From the NCBI RefSeq assembly GCF_020509005.1, contig NC_063012.1, positions 62,001 to 126,000 of the forward strand: DNA of 64,000 bases. The letters run 5' to 3'. Both the position numbers and the translations under genes were made by a program. The DNA is from Fulvia fulva. Its lineage: Eukaryota > Ascomycota > Dothideomycetes > Mycosphaerellales > Mycosphaerellaceae. Below, one piece after another: positions 34,906-45,777 of this stretch. How positions within the stretch are numbered: the stretch's first letter is position 1; each line of letters starts with the position of its first letter. The notes beneath the pieces were generated by a model, which was not told the DNA's origin, ran no database searches, and worked only from the letters and a program-made list of their open reading frames with translations.

Positions 34906-35875
34906 CGGGCCCGATAGCCGCTACCTACTCGAGTCTAAGAACGACGGGTACCGGCTTATAGGAATCCTTCTAGACTAGTAGTCTACTATTCTTACTACTA
35001 CGGCTATTACTAGATTCGTAACTACTTAGGGAAAGTGAGCGGGCGGCCTCGCTTACTTAGTAAGGCGGTAAGCCGGGCTTATATCTTAAGTTATAAGATC
35101 TTAGTATCCTACTATATAATCTTGGCCTTAAGTTAGTTGACTTCGTCCTCTACTTAGTCGAGATAGCTATTAGTAGTGTTAATACGGCCTACTAGCTTAT
35201 CTATAATCTTCTTATAGTGTTCCTTAGTTACGGCGTCGTCTAAGGCTATTTATAGTATCTAGATACGGGCCTTAGCATCTTCCTAGGATGTTTAATATAT
35301 AATAGTATCGGCTTATATCTTATCTCGCTCGGTAGCTATATCCTATCGGTCTTCGAAGACGACATTTATTCTTCTTAGAGCTTCGTAAGTTTAGTGTCGA
35401 CTTGATCGCGTTCCTCGCGATAGCGTCGTACCTAGGCTCGGGAGTAGTCGAGTATAACCTTCTAGTAGGCGTACCTATCTATAGTGCTCTTAACCTTAAG
35501 ATATATAGTATTAGGCCGTAAGGTAACTACCCTCTTAAATGCTTCGGTATCGGTGATCTTATAGTTTATTAGATTATACTCGAAGTCTATATCGTCGAAG
35601 TCGATCTAGTCTATACGAGGAGGCGATATACTATTAATAAACTATATAAAGTCGATACCTTTACTATCGTCCTCGTAAGACGAGAGACAAGTGTCTTCGA
35701 TATCTAGTCGTACTAGCTTCTTACCTTCTACCCTACTACCCTCGTGTCGTGTTAAAAACTAAGGCGTATTATTAGTTATAGGAATTTGTAAATCGGGTAT
35801 ATAAAGATAAGAGAGAGTAGACCTATCTATTCTGTTTCCTTACTTATACTATATCCTACTTACGCGGTCCGGATA
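34906..35875 (-). pseudogene. Gypsy-Y gag remnant, 5' part (segment Z)
   Basis: It continues the Gypsy-Y gag beyond LINE B. The minus-strand text is helical and charged, with probable coiled coil at about 35,190-35,500, and has RIP stops. The gag start should be near 35,700-35,760. No 5' LTR follows, because the sequence runs into the tail of LINE copy C at about 35,875. Confidence 0.6.
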
Positions 35876-36948
35876 TATAGATAGATAGATTTATTATTCC
35901 CCTATTCTAGGATCCTATTCGGCCTATATAGATATATATCTATTGTAATATACAAAGGGAAACCTAAATAGGTGAAAACCCTTCCGGCCCCCGACTTCTC
36001 CTTATCTAGATTAGCTTTCCCTCTAAACGTACGTAGGCTATATCACTACCCCGTTAGCCCCCGCTCCTAGCCGGTCTCGTCGCGCTACGCCGTATCCTCT
36101 CTTCCTATACTACTCCTACTAGGCGGTACTATTCTAGCTAGCCCTTCTCTAGTATCTAGTTCGTAATACGCCGTAGGTCCTTAGCGTTGTTAAGAAGTGC
36201 CCTAATCGTCCGGTTCCTCGCCTTTACTATCTACTCCCCCCTTCCTAGCGACTACCTCGGATAGACGAGGAGTACGTACCGTACGTTCTAGGAGTAATAG
36301 CCGTAGGGGTAGCTAGTATTTGTATATTCTAGAACCTTCCTCTATAATAGGTACCCCTAGAGGCCGATATGTTCGCTTCGTAGTTAGGTTACTATACTAC
36401 TCTATACCCTCGTAAGGCGGTAGTAGATAAGCTTTAGGGGGTGCTTAACCGCCGATTTCGTAGCTAACTATTCCTTAGGTTGTCCCGCTAGATAAGGGCG
36501 TCTACTATACCCTACACCCTAGTTGTTCTACCTCTCTTTCTATAGTTACTCTATAAACGATTTCTTACCTTCCTATCGTATTACTAGCTATTCGTCCCTT
36601 ACCCGGTAGTTCGGCTCGTTTCTAGGTCGAATACCCTTATACGCTAGTACTAATTCGCGGGCCCTTACGAGTATACTAGCGATAACCTTCTATACTAGGT
36701 ACTATACCGACTTACCTAAGTAGGAGGTCCGTAGTCCCTAGATATATAGGTCGATCGGCGGTATAGCGGTCTCGTACTTAAGTATCCTTATTAGTATCGA
36801 CTTATATACCCCGGTAACCTTTCTTAGGCATTAGTTTTAGATCTTCGCTAACGGCGCGACGAGTCCCTTTAATAGGTAGGCCCTCTCGCCTAAGGACTAT
36901 ACTTAGCTACTATAGGTAAGGACTAGCCGTATAATAGCCGTATATAGA
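35876..36948 (-). pseudogene. LINE-1 copy C (3' part, RIP-degraded)
   Basis: It is the reverse complement of the last ~1.07 kb of LINE-1 (tail, 3' UTR and C-terminal ORF2) and is homologous to 29,900-30,972. Its RIP pattern partly differs from copy B, so it was mutated independently. The element is interrupted by fragment D and resumes as E at 37,765. Confidence 0.9.
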
Positions 36949-37764
36949 TAGATAGATATTTCATTAAGCTGTTGTAGTGCCCTTTGGCCTATATAGCTAT
37001 ACTATCTTGTTTTTGTATATATAGAGGGGAAACCGTATTAGTGAAAACCCCTCCTCCTTCCCGCCTGTCTTTTCCTCCTCGTTATCGTCTTAAATTTCCC
37101 TTATTAGGGGTACGCTAGTATTATAGGCCTACCCTTATGACTACCCTATCTACAACCCCCCTCGCTTCCGCCTCTTATCTATCTACTCCTCCGTCTCGCT
37201 CGCGAGGCTAAACTACTAGAGGTATCCCTACTATAGTATCTACCGAGAGATTTAGCGAATGTTGCCTTTGTCCCTAATGATTGACTTGTAGTCTCTCCTT
37301 CCCGCTTAGTGCCTCCAATTTCCCCTACCTCTCGCCTACTACGGGCATCTTAGTAGTATATGTTCTAGGTTTTACGATAGGTAGCTACACTAGTAGGCTA
37401 GGCTATAGATGTCTAGTGCGCGTCTCCTAAATAGGTAGGCCCTTAATCTAATATATTCGGACCTGATTTGGATCGCTATGCTTGCTTCGGCCCTTATTAG
37501 GTCCCTATATAGCTAGTAATTGTGTCTCTAGAAGGCTCGGAGCGCTATCGGGCCTATTGTCTTAGGGGGCTTCCTTTTCTAGTCCTACTCCTATAGGTAG
37601 CTCGCTATCTATTCCGCTAGGCTTTAGGTCTTAGCCTTGCTCCCGCCGGCCTAGCGAGTCCTACGCTCCTCCTCCTTTCGTACTAGCTATTCGGTGCTTA
37701 TCTATACGGCCGTAAAGGTAGTAAGGTCATCCTCTTTTTGGCTTGTCCTATGTCCTACCCCTCT
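36949..37764 (-). mobile_element. Fragment D: 5'-truncated LINE-2-type insertion (816 bp)
   Basis: It has the GATA tail, a 3' UTR resembling that of LINE-2 (TTGTAGTGCCCTTTGGCC, compared with TTGTGGTGCCCTCCGGCC at about 17,288) and the C-terminal end of ORF2. A 17-bp target duplication TAATAGCCGTATATAGA flanks it (36,932-36,948 and 37,765-37,781). It is truncated at its 5' end, as aborted LINE insertions are, and RIP-degraded. Confidence 0.88.
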
Positions 37765-40700
37765 TAATAGCCGTATATAGAAGTCGTAACTACCGAAAGT
37801 CCGCCCCCTATATAGACGTAGTAAGCCTCTAGTATAATACTATATTCTGTTTAGCTTTCCGTAATATTGCCTATACGTACTTCCTCTACTATAGCGCTAG
37901 GTCCACCTATAGTCCGAGGATCCTAAGCTAATTTACCGGGTTAGTCGTATACCCCTATATCTAGATAGAAGCTTATATATTATAGAACCGTGGCCGGCGC
38001 GTAAAGTGTATTAGATTAAACTTTTCTAGGGCAGACCGAGCTCCGTGCCTCCTAGTCTAGTCCTCGTAGATCTTGTACTTCTCTTCTAGTAGCCTATAGT
38101 TCTCCTTAGTCGAGGAAGACTAGGCTAGGATATTTATGTCGTCTACGAAGCCGCTCGTAGCGGTGTTCTAGGATTCTAGGGCTAGGAGCAGCGTCGCTAT
38201 AAAGAAGAGGAACAGAATAGGTACTAGCGTTAAGCCTTACGGGATTCTAGTATAGACTGCTTAAAATAGGCTTCTATACTAGCCGACTAGGATCGACGTA
38301 CTACGGTTTTGGAGGTAGGACCGTACGAAGTTAACAAGCCACTTAGAGAGTCCTTTCGACCTTAGGATATAGAGTAGCCGCGGGTATAATACGTAGTCGA
38401 AGGCTCCTAATATATCTAGACTAAGTAAGGATGCTACCTTGTCCCTATTCCTATACTAGATAGCCTTTACCTAAGAGGTAATAAGTTCTATCGCGGATAG
38501 CGTCGACGGCTATAGGCGCGTACCTATCTAGGTATCCGGGAGTAGGGAGTACTCCTCTACTACCTCGGAGAGTCTCGTTATAACTAGCTTCTTAAGCGCC
38601 TTCCTAAGAGTATTAAGGAGCGTAATTAGGCGGTACGACTTTACCTATATATAGTCTTCCTTTTACGGCTTACGTAGGACTACTATCGTCGATTATTTAA
38701 ATACCGTTAGGTAGTATCCGGTCTATAGGCAGGCGTTAAAGATCGCTATAACTACTAGGGCTAGTTGATCTCTATACTTCTTTAGTAGCTCGTTTAGGAT
38801 CCTATCCGGCCCCGGGGCTTTCTTCGCCGGTAACTTCCTAAGTATAGCGGTAATATCTCCCTCGGATATATTCTATTAGACTACGATACTAGGGGCTAGG
38901 GGAGTAGAGCTATTTATGTCGCTTAGATTAGCCTCGACTAGGGGCGGGAAGAACTTACTAGCTAGTAGACGCGCCTTGGCCTCGGGGTCGCTAACCGGGC
39001 TACTAGGCGATTATAGCGCTAGGATAGAGAAGGAGGGGCCCTATGTAGGGTCCTATCGGGCCCATTTTGCTAGCTTCTATATCCTCTCTAGCTTACCGGC
39101 GATTTCTTCTACTATAGCCCTCTAACTAACTACTTTCTCCCTCCGTATTATAGCTTTCTTCTATTAGTATACCTCCCTATATACATTCTAGGCCTCCTCG
39201 CTATAGCTACTCGTCTACACCCGGCGGGCTCTCCTTGCTTCTCTTACTACCGTAGTATACTCCGGCGTCTAGTATAGTTTAGACTATATCGTTAGTTAGG
39301 TAAGCGGAACGTAAAGTGAGGTCGCTTTTCTTATTTCGTCTATCAACCCCTAGACTACTTCGTCTATCTCGTCTTTACTATTATATTGCTACTACGCGAT
39401 CTAGACTAGCCTCTTAGAGTTATCGAGGTACGCCTAGATGTTGGCCTAGTAGGCCTTTCCCTAGTTTAGCTTAGGGGTCCTCGCTAGTATACGTTATATC
39501 TATATCGCAATAGAGGTCCTAACTAGTATATAGTCTAACGACGCCTCGAGTTTATGTTCGATCCTATAGTAGGTTACCGTGTAGTAGTAGCTATCTAAGA
39601 TCTAGGAGAGGTCGATCGTCCCTTAGAGTCCCCCTCTCTTCTAGGTGCCTAGGTCCTTCGGGGTATTAAGGGCGATTACGTTACTCGCTATTAAGTCGAG
39701 GACTTCGTCGGCTATAGAGTGCGGCTATATAAGGCTTTCCTAGGAAGGGTAGTCTATGTTAAAGTCTCCTACTACTATATAGTACCCTTGTCTCTTAAGC
39801 GTACTGTCTAGGTGTCTATAGACCCCTAGGTCGCGGCTAGACCTCGAGGCTAGCGGTTATATATATAGGTTGTGTATCTAGGTACTACCTACGTAGAGGG
39901 AGGTAATATCGCCCCCGCCTTCTTCGTCTACGTAGTACACTACCTCCTAGTCGGATTCTAGTATGTCCTTACTAATATAGAAGCACGTACGGGGTCTGCC
40001 GTCGCCTCGTAGGCATGTCGTATAGCCTAGTAACTTATAGGTCGTTAGTCTCTTATAGTACGGGTTAATCTATAGCTCCTAGATTGTAAGGACGTAGTAG
40101 ACGCGCGGGTCCGCCTCGTATAGGAAATGGTTCTAGACTATATCCTTGCTATAGTTAACGTTGTACTAGATAATACTAAGCGTGTCGAGGCTAGTCATCG
40201 TCATCGACAATCATTTCCTCTATATCGTCCTATGTCCTACTACCCTATACGTCCTAGTCTACGCCTATCGGCTATATACTAAAGGGGAGCCGGGCCTAGT
40301 TAGATTCCCTCGCCGTAGCTAGTAGAGCACGTAGCCTCCCGTACGCCCTAGGTTACGTATCCTTTATATCGTTCTCGGCCCTAGGGCGCTTATACCCGAC
40401 CGCCGCTAGTTAGTTCCGGTATAGGCTAGCCTTACGGTCGCCGTAGAATCTTAGGGCGACGGTTCTGTTTATAATTGCCTTGTTTTTCGCTAGTTTCCGC
40501 TATAGGCATTCCGTACTATACGATAGGTAGTACCCCGGACAGTTCGCGTACCGTCTCGTAGTCGATATATAGTCCCTAGATATATAGTCTCCTATATAGT
40601 TCGAGTAGGCCTACTTGTTTATATACGTGTAGGTTTGGTGTCTATACTGTTAGTATTTAAAGCATTAGAGGACACGAAAGGATAAGGAGTGCTTTTCTAC

Positions 40701-41700
40701 TATCTTAAGGCTATATTGCTAGACTAGGCCTTGTTCTATCGCTAGATCCGCCGCTTTCGCGTCTTATAGCTATACTATTAGCGCCGAGGCCTTCTTGCCT
40801 TCTAGCCATTTCCTATAGAGCCAAGTCGCCTTCTAGATTAGAGAGTTAAGAGTGACCGGGTTGTCCTCTTAGAGAGCGCGTAGGTGACCCTAGTTAGTTA
40901 GGTCAAACTCCTTAGGTATATCGTAGACTAGGATCGTGAATTGTTTCGTTAAGACCTTCGCTAATGCCGTAACCTTAGATGCCCACTATAGCTATACCTC
41001 TAGATGCCTCCTAGTAGTAGTAGAGCTAGTATAGATCTATAGAGTGCCGTTAGACTATTAGTTCACTACGACCACCCCTAGTTAGTTAATTCGTTAGGCG
41101 AGCTCCTTGTTCGATAGCTTCGTAACTTCGGCCTAGTCTTCCTTTGCTATAATGCGGATCGTAACTATATCGTACGTTAGGCGGGGGCCTAGTATCGATA
41201 CCGCAACCGATACCTAGCTATAGGGGTATTGATTCCGGGTGGCCTTGCTAATAGCCTAGGACGTCGTCCTTATTTCTTATTGCCCTCGGTAATACGACAG
41301 TACAAGCGCCGTACGTAGCTAAGTGATCATTACCTATAGAGACCGGTAAGGGAGCTAATCGTTAGTTTCTATACTTTTTACGTCCTCTATAAGTTGCTAC
41401 TAGTGGTCTTAGAGGGGCTTCGCCTATAGGGCCGTAGGCGCCGTTAGTGCCGTAGCCTAGGCTACTATTGCCTAGGAGTTGCCTAATATAGCTAGGCACC
41501 TCCGCGGCGTTTAGAGCTGAAGAAACAGGGTGAAGAGAGCTTCAAGCTGTCCAGATTAAATAAGGTAGAACTCCCTTAGTCCTAGGGGTAGTAGCCTGCT
41601 TTATATATCGTTAGAATGGCCTTAATAAGAGCTTTCGAATGTGTCGTGTTTTGGCGCAGAGATCGATCTATACGCTACGTAGTAAATATCGCTCTATAAT
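37765..41700 (-). pseudogene. LINE-1 copy E (5' part, RIP-degraded)
   Basis: It is collinear with 30,956-34,891 of copy B at a constant 6809-bp offset and nearly identical to it. Joined to C across D it gives a complete LINE-1. Because its right flank repeats the right flank of copy B, the C-D-E element is a recombinant. Confidence 0.9.
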
Positions 41701-41714
41701 TACGGTTATATATA

Positions 41715-42684
41715 CGGGCCCGATAGCCGCTACCTACTCGAGTCTAAGAACGACGGGTACCGGCTTATAGGAATCCTTCTAGACTAGTAGTCTACTATTC
41801 TTACTACTACGGCTATTACTAGATTCGTAACTACTTAGGGAAAGTGAGCGGGCGGCCTCGCTTACTTAGTAAGGCGGTAAGCCGGGCTTATATCTTAAGT
41901 TATAAGATCTTAGTATCCTACTATATAATCTTGGCCTTAAGTTAGTTGACTTCGTCCTCTACTTAGTCGAGATAGCTATTAGTAGTGTTAATACGGCCTA
42001 CTAGCTTATCTATAATCTTCTTATAGTGTTCCTTAGTTACGGCGTCGTCTAAGGCTATTTATAGTATCTAGATACGGGCCTTAGCATCTTCCTAGGATGT
42101 TTAATATATAATAGTATCGGCTTATATCTTATCTCGCTCGGTAGCTATATCCTATCGGTCTTCGAAGACGACATTTATTCTTCTTAGAGCTTCGTAAGTT
42201 TAGTGTCGACTTGATCGCGTTCCTCGCGATAGCGTCGTACCTAGGCTCGGGAGTAGTCGAGTATAACCTTCTAGTAGGCGTACCTATCTATAGTGCTCTT
42301 AACCTTAAGATATATAGTATTAGGCCGTAAGGTAACTACCCTCTTAAATACTTCGGTATCGGTGATCTTGTAGTTTATTAGATTATACTCGAAGTCTATA
42401 TCGTCGAAGTCGATCTAGTCTATACGAGGAGGCGATATACTATTAATAAACTATATAAAGTCGATACCTTTACTATCGTCCTCGTAAGACGAGAGACAAG
42501 TGTCTTCGATATCTAGTCGTACTAGCTTCTTACCTTCTACCCTACTACCCTCGTGTCGTGTTAAAAACTAAGGCGTATTATTAGTTATAGGAATTTGTAA
42601 ATCGGGTATATAAAGATAAGAGAGAGTAGACCTATCTATTCTGTTTCCTTACTTATACTATATCCTACTTACGCGGTCCGGATA
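41715..42684 (-). pseudogene. Second copy of the Gypsy-Y gag piece (Z')
   Basis: It repeats 34,906-35,875 at the 6809-bp offset with only scattered substitutions. It exists only because of the tandem duplication. Confidence 0.85.
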
Positions 42685-43757
42685 TATAGATAGATAGATT
42701 TATTATTCCCCTATTCTAGGATCCTATTCGGCCTATATAGATATATATCTATTGTAATATACAAAGGGAAACCTAAATAGGTGAAAACCCTTCCGGCCCC
42801 CGACTTCTCCTTATCTAGATTAGCTTTCCCTCTAAACGTACGTAGGCTATATCACTACCCCGTTAGCCCCCGCTCCTAGCCGGTCTCGTCGCGCTACGCC
42901 GTATCCTCTCTTCCTATACTACTCCTACTAGGCGGTACTATTCTAGCTAGCCCTTCTCTAGTATCTAGTTCGTAATACGCCGTAGGTCCTTAGCGTTGTT
43001 AAGAAGTGCCCTAATCGTCCGGTTCCTCGCCTTTACTATCTACTCCCCCCTTCCTAGCGACTACCTCGGATAGACGAGGAGTACGTACCGTACGTTCTAG
43101 GAGTAATAGCCGTAGGGGTAGCTAGTATTTGTATATTCTAGAACCTTCCTCTATAATAGGTACCCCTAGAGGCCGATATGTTCGCTTCGTAGTTAGGTTA
43201 CTATACTACTCTATACCCTCGTAAGGCGGTAGTAGATAAGCTTTAGGGGGTGCTTAACCGCCGATTTCGTAGCTAACTATTCCTTAGGTTGTCCCGCTAG
43301 ATAAGGGCGTCTACTATACCCTACACCCTAGTTGTTCTACCTCTCTTTCTATAGTTACTCTATAAACGATTTCTTACCTTCCTATCGTATTACTAGCTAT
43401 TCGTCCCTTACCCGGTAGTTCGGCTCGTTTCTAGGTCGAATACCCTTATACGCTAGTACTAATTCGCGGGCCCTTACGAGTATACTAGCGATAACCTTCT
43501 ATACTAGGTACTATACCGACTTACCTAAGTAGGAGGTCCGTAGTCCCTAGATATATAGGTCGATCGGCGGTATAGCGGTCTCGTACTTAAGTATCCTTAT
43601 TAGTATCGACTTATATACCCCGGTAACCTTTCTTAGGCATTAGTTTTAGATCTTCGCTAACGGCGCGACGAGTCCCTTTAATAGGTAGGCCCTCTCGCCT
43701 AAGGACTATACTTAGCTACTATAGGTAAGGACTAGCCGTATAATAGCCGTATATAGA
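42685..43757 (-). pseudogene. LINE-1 copy F (second copy of C)
   Basis: It repeats 35,876-36,948 at the 6809-bp offset, with identical RIP changes where I compared them (tail, 3' UTR, C-terminal ORF2). Confidence 0.88.
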
Positions 43758-44573
43758 TAGATAGATATTTCATTAAGCTGTTGTAGTGCCCTTTGGCCTA
43801 TATAGCTATACTATCTTGTTTTTGTATATATAGAGGGGAAACCGTATTAGTGAAAACCCCTCCTCCTTCCCGCCTGTCTTTTCCTCCTCGTTATCGTCTT
43901 AAATTTCCCTTATTAGGGGTACGCTAGTATTATAGGCCTACCCTTATGACTACCCTATCTACAACCCCCCTCGCTTCCGCCTCTTATCTATCTACTCCTC
44001 CGTCTCGCTCGCGAGGCTAAACTACTAGAGGTATCCCTACTATAGTATCTACCGAGAGATTTAGCGAATGTTGCCTTTGTCCCTAATGATTGACTTGTAG
44101 TCTCTCCTTCCCGCTTAGTGCCTCCAATTTCCCCTACCTCTCGCCTACTACGGGCATCTTAGTAGTATATGTTCTAGGTTTTACGATAGGTAGCTACACT
44201 AGTAGGCTAGGCTATAGATGTCTAGTGCGCGTCTCCTAAATAGGTAGGCCCTTAATCTAATATATTCGGACCTGATTTGGATCGCTATGCTTGCTTCGGC
44301 CCTTATTAGGTCCCTATATAGCTAGTAATTGTGTCTCTAGAAGGCTCGGAGCGCTATCGGGCCTATTGTCTTAGGGGGCTTCCTTTTCTAGTCCTACTCC
44401 TATAGGTAGCTCGCTATCTATTCCGCTAGGCTTTAGGTCTTAGCCTTGCTCCCGCCGGCCTAGCGAGTCCTACGCTCCTCCTCCTTTCGTACTAGCTATT
44501 CGGTGCTTATCTATACGGCCGTAAAGGTAGTAAGGTCATCCTCTTTTTGGCTTGTCCTATGTCCTACCCCTCT
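43758..44573 (-). mobile_element. Fragment G (second copy of D)
   Basis: It repeats 36,949-37,764, including its tail, truncation point and flanking 17-bp duplication. The same truncated insertion could not occur twice independently, so this copy marks the tandem duplication. Confidence 0.9.
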
Positions 44574-45361
44574 TAATAGCCGTATATAGAAGTCGTAACT
44601 ACCGAAAGTCCGCCCCCTATATAGACGTAGTAAGCCTCTAGTATAATACTATATTCTGTTTAGCTTTCCGTAATATTGCCTATACGTACTTCCTCTACTA
44701 TAGCGCTAGGTCCACCTATAGTCCGAGGATCCTAAGCTAATTTACCGGGTTAGTCGTATACCCCTATATCTAGATAGAAGCTTATATATTATAGAACCGT
44801 GGCCGGCGCGTAAAGTGTATTAGATTAAACTTTTCTAGGGCAGACCGAGCTCCGTGCCTCCTAGTCTAGTCCTCGTAGATCTTGTACTTCTCTTCTAGTA
44901 GCCTATAGTTCTCCTTAGTCGAGGAAGACTAGGCTAGGATATTTATGTCGTCTACGAAGCCGCTCGTAGCGGTGTTCTAGGATTCTAGGGCTAGGAGCAG
45001 CGTCGCTATAAAGAAGAGGAACAGAATAGGTACTAGCGTTAAGCCTTACGGGATTCTAGTATAGACTGCTTGAAATAGGCTTCTATACTAGCCGACTAGG
45101 ATCGACGTACTACGGTTTTAGAGGTAGGACCGTACGAAGTTAACAAGCCACTTAGAAAGTCCTTTCGACCTTAGGATATAGAGTAGCCGCGGGTATAATA
45201 CGTAGTCGAAGGCTCCTAATATATCTAGACTAAGTAAGGATACTACCTTGTCCCTATTCCTATACTAGATAGCCTTTACCTAAGAGGTAATAAGTTCTAT
45301 CGCGGATAGCGTCGACGGCTATAGGCGCGTACCTATCTAGGTATCCGGGAGTAGGGAGTAC

Positions 45362-45366
45362 TCCTC
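45362..45366. repeat. Target duplication of the gag-only element, left (TCCTC)
   Basis: TCCTC recurs at 47,827-47,831. The empty site in the other LINE copies reads GTACTCCTCTACTACC, for example at about 31,740. Confidence 0.95.
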
Positions 45367-45457
45367 TGTTACGGTCTGAAAGGTGGGAGAAGCTCATTTG
45401 TCAGACAAGCGAAGAACGAGGGGAGATCACTAGGCAGCCAGTGTATTGGAGTCACTT

Positions 45458-45535
45458 GGGTCACTCGTGAACGAGGTGACTCAGGGTCACTCGTGAACGA
45501 GGTGACTCAGGGTCACTCGTGAACGAGGTGACTCA
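45458..45535 (+). repeat. Three tandem 26-bp palindromic repeats in the 5' LTR
   Basis: Units at 45,458-45,483, 45,484-45,509 and 45,510-45,535, each GGGTCACTCGTGAACGAGGT plus GACTCA. Each is an imperfect inverted repeat (GTCACTCGT / ACGAGGTGAC). Partial copies flank the array (GTCACTTGG before, GGTCACTTAGGTCACTCGTG after). They lie just upstream of the TATATAG box, where upstream activating or operator sites would be. Confidence 0.9.
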
Positions 45536-45585
45536 GGGTCACTTAGGTCACTCGTGAGCAAGGTGACCGCGCCAAGACATAGTAC

Positions 45586-45592
45586 TATATAG
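45586..45592 (+). promoter_or_regulatory. Possible TATA box of the gag-only element
   Basis: TATATAG lies 51 bp downstream of the last 26-bp repeat and about 190 bp upstream of the gag ATG. A start site 30-40 bp further on would place the RNA 5' end close to GTGCTCAA at 45,625-45,632, which fits the self-priming idea. Confidence 0.5.
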
Positions 45593-45748
45593 ACGACGCT
45601 CCTTTGCAAGTAGATAGGAGCCTCGTGCTCAACTCATTTTAAGTATACACCATATACTGTTTGGGACCACTACCTTCTCAACGAGTCAGAGACATCATTG
45701 CAAAGATCCAAGCCCGGTTGGGATAACGTACAGCGGTTCCTAACAACT

Positions 45749-45756
45749 TTGAGCAC
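45749..45756 (+). other. Candidate self-priming primer binding site
   Basis: TTGAGCAC, three bases after the LTR end, is complementary to GTGCTCAA at 45,625-45,632 in the R/U5 part of the LTR. Known chromoviruses such as Tf1 start reverse transcription from the folded 5' end of their own RNA. I see no match to a tRNA 3' end here. Eight base pairs is short, so this is a hypothesis. Confidence 0.45.
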
Positions 45757-45777
45757 CACCACCAGGGCCCTTTGCAT

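Larger units (their letters stand above)
24243..35875 (-). mobile_element. Gypsy-Y: RIP-degraded minus-strand Ty3/Gypsy, interrupted by LINE copy B
   Basis: The order read on the minus strand is gag (34,906-35,875 and 28,850-29,885), protease, RT, RNase H and integrase, ending at the 3' LTR at 24,243-24,440. LINE copy B (29,900-34,891) splits the gag, with a 14-bp target duplication TACGGTTATATATA on both sides. The 5' LTR is missing: at 35,875 the sequence passes into LINE copy C. All coding frames are broken by RIP-type stops. Confidence 0.85.
30956..37764. repeat. 6809-bp tandem duplication, unit 1
   Basis: It comprises the 5' four-fifths of LINE copy B, the Gypsy-Y gag piece, the LINE 3' part C and the truncated LINE-2-type fragment D. 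It is followed head-to-tail by unit 2. The offset of 6809 bp holds at every point I compared (31,021/37,830; 34,921/41,730; 36,961/43,770; and 37,801/44,610 for unit 2 against partial unit 3). The units are near-identical down to individual RIP mutations. Confidence 0.93.
37765..44573. repeat. 6809-bp tandem duplication, unit 2
   Basis: It is the head-to-tail copy of 30,956-37,764. The sparse differences I noticed are mostly CpA/TpA or TpG/TpA (for example near 32,654/39,463, 33,314/40,123 and 34,549/41,358). A third, partial repeat of the same phase starts at 44,574 and merges into LINE copy H. Confidence 0.93.
45367..45745 (+). repeat. 5' LTR of the gag-only element (379 bp)
   Basis: Begins TGTTACGGTCTG and ends GTTCCTAACA. 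It holds three copies of a 26-bp repeat (45,458-45,535) and a TATATAG box at 45,586-45,592. It matches the 3' LTR except for one missing 26-bp unit there and one G/A difference near 45,720 (GTTGGG, compared with GTTAGG). Confidence 0.95.

Noticed and set aside
45458..45535. Tandem 26-bp repeats as a CRISPR-like array
   Set aside because: There are no spacers between units, the repeats lie inside an LTR, and the organism is a eukaryote.
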